A stretch of 64,000 bases of DNA from Novosphingobium sp. (lineage in GTDB: Bacteria > Pseudomonadota > Alphaproteobacteria > Sphingomonadales > Sphingomonadaceae), in the NCBI GenBank assembly GCA_017744735.1, contig JAGIAR010000003.1:1-64000 (forward strand), in the 5' to 3' direction. Numbering within the stretch: the first letter of the stretch is position 1; each line of letters begins with the position of its first letter. Positions 57,801 to 64,000 of this stretch are shown in pieces. A program made the position numbers and the translations under genes. Under the pieces are notes generated by a model. That model saw nothing but the letters and a program-made list of their open reading frames with translations. It did no database searches and had not been told where the DNA came from.

Positions 57801-58333
57801 CGGACGCTCGCCTTCACATTCTGGATCGCGACCCGTTCGGCCGGGCGGATCAGCCGTTCCGCCAGATCGGGCTTGGCAATCGGGCGCGGCGGGTTCTTGC
57901 GCGAGACCTCGGCGGCCATCGCCTCGCCGGCGATCGGCGGGACCATCGCCGCGAAGGACGAACCCTCGCCCTTCGTGCTCGGCGCGTTGGCGACCATGAT
58001 CGGCTCCGGCGCACCCTTGGCCCGCGGCGTGCCGAACTGGGCGAGCTGGCGCTCGCCTTCGAGATACTGGCTCGCGGTGGGCGCCTTGTAGCCGAAATCG
58101 ACATCGTTCCACGTCGCGAGTTGCTGCTGGTTCGAGCGGGTCTCGAACTCGGTCTCGAGCATGGTCTTCTGGTCCTGCAGCGCCACGATCTGGCGCTCGG
58201 CCCGCTGGACCTGGCTGCGCACCGCATTCACCCGCAGGTGCAGCGCGAGATAGAGCGCGGTGCAGGTCACCAGCACCGCGGCCCAGCCGATCTTGCGCAG
58301 GCGGCTGCCGCCGAGCGGGTTGGTCACGTTCAT
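57797..58333 (-). CDS. ftsL: FtsL-like cell division protein
   Basis: 178 residues from ATG 58333, overlapping the rsmH stop as ATGA. A short cytoplasmic segment, one membrane helix ([19 protein letters not shown], about 15-33) and a coiled-coil ([20 protein letters not shown] and on to about residue 75) make the FtsL/DivIC-type layout. A C-terminal extension of about 100 residues (ending [10 protein letters not shown]) is absent from enterobacterial FtsL. Sequence identity in this family is poor, so the call rests on size, topology and place between rsmH and ftsI. Confidence 0.85.
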   Translation of the reverse strand: MNVTNPLGGSRLRKIGWAAVLVTCTALYLALHLRVNAVRSQVQRAERQIVALQDQKTMLETEFETRSNQQQLATWNDVDFGYKAPTASQYLEGERQLAQFGTPRAKGAPEPIMVANAPSTKGEGSSFAAMVPPIAGEAMAAEVSRKNPPRPIAKPDLAERLIRPAERVAIQNVKASVR

Positions 58334-59292
58334 GCCGCCGCCCTCCCCGGCGCGCCGGTGCGGGTCGCGGCGCGAAGCGTGGCGGAGCGGGCGCGCGGGT
58401 TGCGATCGAGCTCGGCCGCCGAAGGACGGATGGCCTTGGAGAGATCGGCAAAGGTCGCCTGTGCGGCGTCGTTGGCCACCGGCAGGTGACGCGAGCCCTG
58501 CCCGGCGCCGCCCGAGGCATCGCGCAGGAAGCGTTTCACGATCCGGTCTTCGAGGCTGTGGAAGCTGACCACCGCCAGCCGCCCGCCCTCCTTGAGCAGC
58601 GTCTCGGTCGCGTTGAGGGCCGTTTCGAGCTCGCTCAGTTCGGCATTCACGTGGATGCGAACCGCCTGGAAGCTGCGGGTCGCCGGATCCTTCGGCGCGC
58701 CGGGCCGGTGGCCGAGCGCCTTGCGCACCACCCGCGCGAGATCGCCGGTGGTTTCGAGTGGGCGCGCAGCGACGATCGCCCGCGCCACGCGCCGCGACTG
58801 GCGCTCCTCGCCATATTGATAGAGCACGTCGGCAATCTCGGCCTCGTCCGCCCCGTTGAGGAAATCGGCGGCGGAAAGGCCCTCCCGACTCATGCGCATG
58901 TCGAGAGGGCCCTCCATGGCGAAGGCAAACCCGCGCCCCGCCTGGTCGAGCTGCATGGAAGACACGCCGATATCCATCACCACCCCGTCGACCGAAGCGA
59001 TCCCCGCCTCGGACAGCGCGGCGAGCATCTCGGAAAAGCGGCGCGGATGGAGGATCAGGCGCGGCGGATTCTCGGTGGTTTCGGACCATTTGCGGCCCTC
59101 GGCGATCGCATCGGGATCGCGGTCGAAGGCATGGACGGTGGCCCCGGCATCGAGCAGGCGCCGGGTGTAGCCGCCGGCGCCGAAGGTGGCATCGACGATC
59201 ACGTCGCCGGGCTGCGGATCGAGCGCGGCGATCACCTCGTCGAGCAGCACGGGGATATGCGGGGCGAGAGGCGAAGCGGGGGGCTTGCTCAT
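58330..59292 (-). CDS. rsmH: 16S rRNA (cytosine(1402)-N4)-methyltransferase
   Basis: 320 residues from ATG 59292, overlapping the mraZ stop as ATGA. It methylates N4 of C1402 in 16S rRNA. Motifs: [13 protein letters not shown], the SAM loop [56 protein letters not shown] and [15 protein letters not shown]. All the MraW/RsmH hallmarks are present. The C-terminus is rich in Arg and Ala ([12 protein letters not shown]). Confidence 0.97.
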   Translation of the reverse strand: MSKPPASPLAPHIPVLLDEVIAALDPQPGDVIVDATFGAGGYTRRLLDAGATVHAFDRDPDAIAEGRKWSETTENPPRLILHPRRFSEMLAALSEAGIASVDGVVMDIGVSSMQLDQAGRGFAFAMEGPLDMRMSREGLSAADFLNGADEAEIADVLYQYGEERQSRRVARAIVAARPLETTGDLARVVRKALGHRPGAPKDPATRSFQAVRIHVNAELSELETALNATETLLKEGGRLAVVSFHSLEDRIVKRFLRDASGGAGQGSRHLPVANDAAQATFADLSKAIRPSAAELDRNPRARSATLRAATRTGAPGRAAA

Positions 59293-59786
59293 CCCTTCTT
59301 CCCCTTCGCCTCGGCGGCGAGCGCGCGGCAGGCGGCCTGCGCCGCCTCCCAGCCCTCGCCCATGCGGTAGAGTTCTTCGGGATTCCACAGGGTGAAGAAG
59401 GTCCCGGCACCGTGGAAGAACACTTCGCCTTCGAGGCAGCCGACATCGGCGAGGTGCTGCGGCATCACAAAGCGGCCGCTGTCGTCGAACGGCAGGCGGG
59501 CGAAGCCGAACAGCTGGATGCGGCGGCGGTCGCTGTCGAAATCGGGCTGGCCGAGACGGATCGCGCGCTCTTCCTCTTTATCGAGCTGCGCCTCGAGCTC
59601 GCCTTCGCGCGACAGGCCGAAGCCCACCAGGCAGTTCCAGCGGTGATGCTTGTCGAGGCACAGCATCTTCCCGCCGCTCGACTGGGCGACCGTCTTCCGG
59701 AAGCCGGAAGGCAGCACAAAACGGCCCTTCTCGCCCTTGAGCGAGAATTCCTGACCGCTGTAGATGACCTGCCTTTCCCCTGTCAC
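59289..59786 (-). CDS. mraZ: Division/cell wall cluster transcriptional regulator MraZ
   Basis: 165 residues from GTG 59786 with an AGGG-rich leader. Two SpoVT/AbrB-like MraZ repeats: [22 protein letters not shown] (split here: [11 protein letters not shown] is the DNA-binding strand) and [20 protein letters not shown]. MraZ is the first gene of dcw clusters and represses or tunes the cluster by binding repeats ahead of itself; candidate repeats lie at 59938-59972. The C-terminal tail ([15 protein letters not shown]) is longer than in E. coli MraZ. Confidence 0.93.
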   Translation of the reverse strand: MTGERQVIYSGQEFSLKGEKGRFVLPSGFRKTVAQSSGGKMLCLDKHHRWNCLVGFGLSREGELEAQLDKEEERAIRLGQPDFDSDRRRIQLFGFARLPFDDSGRFVMPQHLADVGCLEGEVFFHGAGTFFTLWNPEELYRMGEGWEAAQAACRALAAEAKGKKG

Positions 59787-60167
59787 GTGCCCTTACCCTG
59801 CCTTGGGCCAAAGTCTTCACCACCGGACAGACTCCCTCCGCTCCGTGCCGCGCAACGCCGCGGCCCGACCCCCCGGAATCCGGGGATGCAACGGGAACAG
59901 TTTGTCCGATGGAAACACCGTGTAACCCGGCCCAGACGGGGATGGAAGGGAAAATCACGGGAATTTCGGGGATTTAGTGATAATCAATTGTTTTATTGAT
60001 GTTTTTCAGTAGCGCACAACGCGTAAAACTCGTCCGTGTTCCATTGATGTTCCATTCGAATTCAAGGGTTTGCGCGCGAATCCGGACAAATCGAGTCGCT
60101 GTGTCCCGCAAAATCCCCGAATTTCGAAAGATCGCCCCGCCGCGCGCTTCGCGGCACGGCAGCCGCA
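59787..60167. other. Control region upstream of the dcw cluster
   Basis: 381 bases without a gene. It contains the GGGRAW repeats (59938-59972), an ATCAAT/ATTGAT dyad in an AT-rich stretch (59983-60000), a tandem GTTCCATT pair with 11-base period (60038-60045 and 60049-60056) and a small GCCGCG/CGCGGC hairpin (60139-60155) that could end the operon of the 112-residue protein. The mraZ promoter must lie here; I cannot place its -35 and -10 with confidence. Confidence 0.55.
59938..59972 (-). promoter_or_regulatory. Candidate MraZ-binding repeats
   Basis: On the plus strand, GGGGAT, GGGAAA, GGGAAT and GGGGAT start at 59938, 59948, 59959 and 59968, i.e. four copies spaced 10, 11 and 9 bases. E. 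coli MraZ binds TGGGN units spaced by 5 bases (10-base period) just upstream of mraZ. The repeats lie about 150-185 bases before the mraZ GTG. Confidence 0.5.
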
Positions 60168-60506
60168 TCAATGCGGGCGGTTGCCGCCGCCGGCATGGGC
60201 ACCGGCGGCCGGGCCGGCGCTCGGCTGGGCTGCCGGAAGCTCGGGCACGACGCCCGCATCCGCGAGCGGATCCTTCGCCGGAGTGCTTTCGCCGTCGGCA
60301 CTCGCAACCGCATTCGGAACCGTCGTATCCTCGGTGACCTGCGCGCGATCGCGGATGATATTGGCCAGGCTGACCAGCAGGATCATCGTGAACAGGCCGG
60401 TCAGCCCGATCTGCAGCCGGCGGATCGCCTCGGCGCGCGCGCGGCGCGAAACGATCGGAGCCGCATCGTCGTCTTCGGGCTGGATGATCGCCGGATCGGT
60501 CGCCAT
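60168..60506 (-). CDS. Small single-pass membrane protein of unknown function
   Basis: 112 residues from ATG 60506. An acidic then basic N-terminus (EDDDAAPIVSRRARAEAIRR) precedes one membrane helix (IGLTGLFTMILLVSLANII, about residues 32-51). The C-terminal half is Pro/Ala/Gly-rich and ends with a His-containing Gly-rich tail. By the positive-inside rule the N-terminus is cytoplasmic and the tail periplasmic. I do not recognise a family. It starts 23 bases after the cysteine synthase stop, on the same strand, so it is probably the second gene of that operon. Confidence 0.7.
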   Translation of the reverse strand: MATDPAIIQPEDDDAAPIVSRRARAEAIRRLQIGLTGLFTMILLVSLANIIRDRAQVTEDTTVPNAVASADGESTPAKDPLADAGVVPELPAAQPSAGPAAGAHAGGGNRPH

Positions 60507-60529
60507 TGCGCCAGTCTATCGCAAACGCG

Positions 60530-61522
60530 TCATTTGAGCCAGTCGAATACCGGCAGGCCCTTCGACTCCAGCCAGGCGCGATTGTAGAGCGAGGACAGAT
60601 AACGGAACCCGGTGTCGCACAATATCGTCGCGACGCGCGAGCCCTTGCCGAGCTGCCGCGCGAGCGCGACCGCCCCCGCGACGTTGATCCCGCTCGACAG
60701 GCCGAGCGCCAGGCCTTCCTCGCGCAGCAGCCGCCCGACCCACTCGAGGCCTTCCTCGTCCGAGATCCGGAACTGCGTATCGATCGGCGCACCCTCGAGA
60801 TTGGCGGTGATGCGCCCCTGCCCGATCCCTTCGGCAACCGAGCTACCTTCCGCCTTCAGCTCGCCATGCGCGTAGTAATTGTAGAGCGCGGCGCCGAACG
60901 GGTCGGTCAAGGCGATGGTGATGTTGTCGTCGAATTCCTTCAGTCCCATGCCGGTGCCGGCCAACGTGCCGCCGGTGCCGGCGGCACAGGTAAAGCCGTC
61001 GATCCGCCCTTCCAGCTGCGCCCACAATTCGGGCGCGGTGCTTTCGATATGCGCCTTGCGGTTGGCGGTGTTGTCGAACTGGTTCGCCCAGATCGCGCCC
61101 GGGGTCTCTTCCGCAAGCCGGCGGCTGGTGTGCACGAAATGGCCAGGGTTCTTATACGGTGCCGGCGGAACCAGAACCAGTTGCGCACCCAACGCGCGCA
61201 GCGTGTCCATCTTCTCGTGGCTCTGGTTGTCGGGCATGACGATGATCGTCTTGTAGCCCAGCGCATTCGCGACCAGCGCGATGCCGATGCCGGTATTGCC
61301 CGCGGTGCCTTCGACGATCGTGCCGCCCGGCTTGAGTTCGCCGCGCGCCTCGGCGTCGCGGATGATCCACAGCGCCGCGCGATCCTTGACCGAGGCGCCC
61401 GGGTTCGCAAACTCGCACTTGCCCCAGATCTCCGCGCCGGCGGCCTCGCTCGGCCCCTTGAGGAGGACCAGCGGAGTGTTGCCGATCAGATCGAGCGCAT
61501 TCTGGCGAACGGGTGCAGTCAT
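60530..61522 (-). CDS. cysK: Cysteine synthase family PLP enzyme
   Basis: 330 residues from ATG 61522; no strong ribosome site is visible, but the conserved LIGNTPLVLLKG begins at residue 12 as usual. The PLP lysine is K46 in GASVKDRAALWI. The phosphate-binding and substrate loops read EGTAGNTGIGIALVANALG and AAGTGGTLAGTG. It makes cysteine from O-acetylserine and sulfide, completing the assimilation route encoded at 27115-31051. The NTGIG variant and the length resemble the CysK/CBS-like group of alphaproteobacteria; cystathionine beta-synthase activity cannot be excluded. Confidence 0.88.
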   Translation of the reverse strand: MTAPVRQNALDLIGNTPLVLLKGPSEAAGAEIWGKCEFANPGASVKDRAALWIIRDAEARGELKPGGTIVEGTAGNTGIGIALVANALGYKTIIVMPDNQSHEKMDTLRALGAQLVLVPPAPYKNPGHFVHTSRRLAEETPGAIWANQFDNTANRKAHIESTAPELWAQLEGRIDGFTCAAGTGGTLAGTGMGLKEFDDNITIALTDPFGAALYNYYAHGELKAEGSSVAEGIGQGRITANLEGAPIDTQFRISDEEGLEWVGRLLREEGLALGLSSGINVAGAVALARQLGKGSRVATILCDTGFRYLSSLYNRAWLESKGLPVFDWLK

Positions 61523-61562
61523 GCGCAGGGAGTTAGGGTGCGCGGCGATCAGGTGCAATACA

Positions 61563-61590
61563 ATCCTCCCCGAGCCGGCCCGGGGAGGAT
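61563..61590 (-). terminator. Intrinsic terminator of the ferredoxin gene
   Basis: ATCCTCCCCG (61563-61572) pairs perfectly with CGGGGAGGAT (61581-61590) around 8 bases. It lies 6 bases past the ferredoxin stop and is followed on the minus strand by TGTATTG. Confidence 0.78.
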
Positions 61591-61596
61591 CCTGGA

Positions 61597-61914
61597 TCAG
61601 TCTTCCTCGGCGATCGTGACCTTGAGGCCGTCGAGATCGTCGGTGAAGGGAATCTGGCACGACAGGCGGGAATTCGCGTCGCGATGGTCCGAGCTGTCGA
61701 GCAGATCGTCCTCGTCCACGCTCATCTTGGGCAGCTTGTCGACGAAGGCCGGATCGACATGGACGTGGCAGGTGGCGCAGGAGCAACAGCCGCCGCACAG
61801 CGCGAGCAGTTCGTCGAACCCGTTGTCACGGATCGCTTCCATCACCGTCAGGCCGGTAGCGACGTCGATCGTGGTCTCGTCCCCGGCGCGGTTCACGATG
61901 GTCAAAGTGGGCAT
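61597..61914 (-). CDS. [2Fe-2S] ferredoxin, adrenodoxin type
   Basis: 105 residues from ATG 61914 (ribosome site AGGGAAG); in-frame starts further upstream would add unconserved sequence. Cluster ligands are C40, C46 and C49 in [15 protein letters not shown] and C86 in RLSCQIPF, the C-x5-C-x2-C...C pattern of adrenodoxin/putidaredoxin-type ferredoxins. It passes single electrons to cytochromes P450, ring-hydroxylating enzymes or Fe-S assembly; no partner gene is adjacent, so the role is open. It stands alone, divergent from the glycosylase gene. Confidence 0.92.
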   Translation of the reverse strand: MPTLTIVNRAGDETTIDVATGLTVMEAIRDNGFDELLALCGGCCSCATCHVHVDPAFVDKLPKMSVDEDDLLDSSDHRDANSRLSCQIPFTDDLDGLKVTIAEED

Positions 61915-61990
61915 TCGGAAAGCTTCCCTGTTTTGCGTTGCAACATCGGCGGCGCTAAGGGCAGAAGGCAGACTTGGCAAGGCAGAGCGG

Positions 61991-62608
61991 ATGGGGCTGA
62001 CAGCAAATAACCTCAAGTTAGGTATAGATATGGTGGCCGCCGGAGAGCCCGCTTTCGCGCGGGTCCTGGCGCTGGTCGGCTATCCCGAGCCGCGCATTCG
62101 CGAGACCGGCTACGCCACCCTGCTGCGCACCATCGTCGGCCAGCAGGTCAGCGTCGCCGCAGCCGCGTCGATGTGGCGCAAGCTCGAGGCGCTGGTGGGC
62201 GAAGACGTGCCGGTCGAGGCGATCCTGGCGCAGGATTTCGACGCGCTGCGCGCCTGCGGCCTGTCGCGGCAGAAGCAGGGCTACATCCGCTCGCTGTGCG
62301 AACTGGTCGCTTCGGGGGAACTCGATTTCGATGCGCTGCCGCAAGACGACGAGGAGGCCATCGCCGAACTCACCCAGATCAAGGGCATCGGGCGCTGGTC
62401 GGCCGAGATCTATCTGCTGTTCGCCGAGGGCCGGCCGGATATCTGGCCCGCCGGCGATCTTGCGGTCCAGGCGGGGCTCGGCAAGATTCTCGGGATGGAG
62501 GAGCGGCCGAGCGAGAAGGAGATACGTATCATTGCGGAGAAGTGGCGTCCGCATCGCGGAGCGGTCGCAATCTTCACTTGGCATTGCTATAATAATTCAG
62601 CGCTCTAA
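61991..62608 (+). CDS. DNA-3-methyladenine glycosylase II-like (HhH-GPD superfamily)
   Basis: 205 residues from ATG 61991. The helix-hairpin-helix is [19 protein letters not shown] (about 127-145) and the catalytic aspartate is D156 in [14 protein letters not shown], as in AlkA. The N-terminal helices include [19 protein letters not shown]. It removes alkylated bases from DNA. The size fits the single-domain bacterial form, lacking the N-terminal beta domain of E. coli AlkA. It is divergent from the ferredoxin gene and followed 89 bases later by the SDR pair. Confidence 0.9.
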   Translation: MGLTANNLKLGIDMVAAGEPAFARVLALVGYPEPRIRETGYATLLRTIVGQQVSVAAAASMWRKLEALVGEDVPVEAILAQDFDALRACGLSRQKQGYIRSLCELVASGELDFDALPQDDEEAIAELTQIKGIGRWSAEIYLLFAEGRPDIWPAGDLAVQAGLGKILGMEERPSEKEIRIIAEKWRPHRGAVAIFTWHCYNNSAL

Positions 62609-62697
62609 GGGGCGTCCACTGCAAAAACCTCACGTCCGAACGGCGGGCGCGAACGGTACGGGTCGCAATCTGTAGCGTTTCTGAGGGGGACTCCGGC

Positions 62698-63513
62698 ATG
62701 TCCGGACCGAGGTCTATTTTCATTTCTGGCGGCGGCTCGGGAATCGGCCGCGCGATCGCACAGCATTTTGCCGCGCGCGGATGGTTCGTCGGGCTCGGCG
62801 ACATCAACGAAGCCGGCATGGCCGGGACGGCCAACGCGCTGCCGCAGGGGGACTTCTCGAGACATCCGCTCGACGTGTGCATCTCCGACCAGTGGCGCCA
62901 GGCGCTCGAGGATTTCGCCGAGGCCGCCGGCGGCACGATCGATGTGGTGGTGAACAACGCCGGGATCGGCCACGGGGGCTCGCTCACCGAACTGAGCGAA
63001 GCGCAGATCGACCGGGTGATCGACGTGAACTTCCGCGGCGCGGTCTACGGCGCGCGGGCCGCCTATCCTTGGCTGAAGGCCAGCGCCCCCGGCAGCTGCC
63101 TGCTGAACATCGCCAGCGCCTCCGCCATGTACGGCGTCGCCGGGATGGCGATCTATTCGGCGACCAAGTTCGCGCTGCGCTCGATCACCGAGGCGCTCGA
63201 CGTCGAGTGGGAGAACGACGGCATCACCGTGTGCTCGCTGATGCCGGGCTTCATCGACACGCCGATGCTGCGCCAGCCGGCCAACCAGAACACCAGCCGC
63301 ACCAAGCGCGAGGCCGCGATCGCCGCCGGGATGGAGCTGACCCCGGTGGAACGGGTCGCCGAAGCCGCGTGGGATGCGGTGCACGGGCACAAGGTGCATG
63401 TCTTCGTCGGCCGCACCGCGCGCTCGGTCGCGTTCCTCTCGCGCTGGGCGCCGGGCATCGTGCGCAACCGTTCGCGCAGGATCGCCCGGACCAGGCTCAG
63501 CCACGATAGCTGA
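62698..63513 (+). CDS. Short-chain dehydrogenase/reductase, first of a tandem pair
   Basis: 271 residues (ribosome site GAGGGGGAC). Cofactor motif SGGGSGIGRAIA (about 10-21), D36-type acidic residue in LGDINEAG favouring NAD(H), NNAGIG, catalytic serine in LNIASASAM and YSATK. The C-terminal tail is basic (RNRSRRIARTRLSHDS). The substrate is unknown. It is followed after 58 bases by a close paralogue in the same direction; both share WFVGLGDI and YPWLKASAPGSCLLN, which points to tandem duplication. Confidence 0.88.
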   Translation: MSGPRSIFISGGGSGIGRAIAQHFAARGWFVGLGDINEAGMAGTANALPQGDFSRHPLDVCISDQWRQALEDFAEAAGGTIDVVVNNAGIGHGGSLTELSEAQIDRVIDVNFRGAVYGARAAYPWLKASAPGSCLLNIASASAMYGVAGMAIYSATKFALRSITEALDVEWENDGITVCSLMPGFIDTPMLRQPANQNTSRTKREAAIAAGMELTPVERVAEAAWDAVHGHKVHVFVGRTARSVAFLSRWAPGIVRNRSRRIARTRLSHDS

Positions 63514-63571
63514 CGGGCACGGCTGACAGCGCCGCCGCCAGCCGCTAGACCTCCTGCAAAAGGAGAGGCAC

Positions 63572-64000
63572 ATGGCGGTACGGCGCGCGATCTTCATCAC
63601 CGGCGGCGGCTCGGGCATCGGACGGGCGATCGCGCTGCGCTTTGCGGCGCAGGGCTGGTTCGTCGGGCTGGGCGATATCGACGCGGCCGGGATGGCCGAG
63701 ACCCAGCGCCTGATCGCCAACGGCTTCACCTATGCCCACGCCTTCGACGTGCGCGACCGCGCCGCGTGGGACCTTGCGCTGAAGGGCTTCGCCACCGCCG
63801 CCGGGGGAAGGATCGACGTGCTGGCCAACAATGCCGGCGTGCCGCTGGCCGGCCCGCTCGCCGCCCTCACCACCGCCGAGATCGAGCGCACGCTGGACAT
63901 CAACCTCAAGGGCGCGATCTTCGGCGCCCAGGCCGCCTATCCCTGGCTCAAGGCATCCGCGCCCGGGAGTTGCCTGCTCAACACCGCCAGCGCCGCCGCA
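63572..64000 (+). CDS. Short-chain dehydrogenase/reductase, second of a tandem pair (cut by window edge)
   Basis: 143 codons are inside the window from ATG 63572, behind a strong AGGAGAGG ribosome site; the gene runs off the end. It begins MAVRRAIFITGGGSGIGRA and shows the same WFVGLGDI block with the NAD-favouring aspartate, NNAGVPLAG and the YPWLKASAPGSCLLN block as the preceding gene. The catalytic YxxxK lies beyond the window. Function and substrate are unknown; the two genes are probably co-transcribed. Confidence 0.88.
   Translation, partial: MAVRRAIFITGGGSGIGRAIALRFAAQGWFVGLGDIDAAGMAETQRLIANGFTYAHAFDVRDRAAWDLALKGFATAAGGRIDVLANNAGVPLAGPLAALTTAEIERTLDINLKGAIFGAQAAYPWLKASAPGSCLLNTASAAA

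Overview
The window reads as a chromosome segment of a GC-rich alphaproteobacterium, most likely of the Sphingomonadales (Novosphingobium/Erythrobacter relatives). This is an inference from large TonB-dependent receptors beside catabolic enzymes, an uninterrupted dcw cell-wall/division cluster, the gene set cobA-DUF2849-cysI-DUF934-cysH, a MipZ-like ATPase and SPOR, YbjN and Bax-inhibitor proteins. I see no phage, insertion sequence, CRISPR array or rRNA.

Region 1 (1-19287) is an accessory catabolic locus around a 913-residue MalT-type (LAL/LuxR) regulator. It holds the start of a 4-hydroxybenzoate hydroxylase (pobA), two SMP-30 lactonase-like proteins, an old-yellow-enzyme reductase, a metallo-beta-lactamase lactonase-like enzyme, a serine hydrolase, two TonB receptors, an aromatic-acid-type MFS transporter, an alpha/beta hydrolase, a cytochrome c-PQQ dehydrogenase and an SDR. 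Most of its transcription units are preceded by a copy of an inverted repeat with half-sites ACCTATCT / AGATAGGT. I read this as the operator of the regulator, so the locus looks like one regulon importing and breaking down an unknown, probably aromatic, ester- or lactone-containing compound. This is the most likely undescribed system here.

Region 2 (19637-31051) has a coniferyl-aldehyde-dehydrogenase-like ALDH, queF translationally coupled to a glutathione S-transferase, a Pro/Ala-rich membrane protein, a sulfurtransferase-cystathionine lyase-MscS run, and the sulfate assimilation operon cobA-DUF2849-cysI-DUF934-cysH. That operon is preceded by three copies of an AAAGGTCACA direct repeat.

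Region 3 (31234-40826) is housekeeping: a MipZ-like ATPase, obgE-proB-epimerase, tRNA-Ala(CGC), a lipoprotein, a Bax-inhibitor-1 protein, ybjN-proC and a TPR/SPOR protein.

Region 4 (40933-59786) is the complete dcw cluster on the minus strand: mraZ-rsmH-ftsL-ftsI-murE-murF-mraY-murD-ftsW-murG-murC-murB-ddl-ftsQ-ftsA-ftsZ. Eleven junctions are 4-base ATGA/GTGA overlaps. GGGRAW repeats with about 10-bp period lie upstream of mraZ and may be MraZ sites.

Region 5 (60168-64000) carries a small membrane protein, a cysteine synthase, an adrenodoxin-type ferredoxin, an AlkA-like glycosylase and two tandem paralogous SDR genes, the last cut by the window edge.
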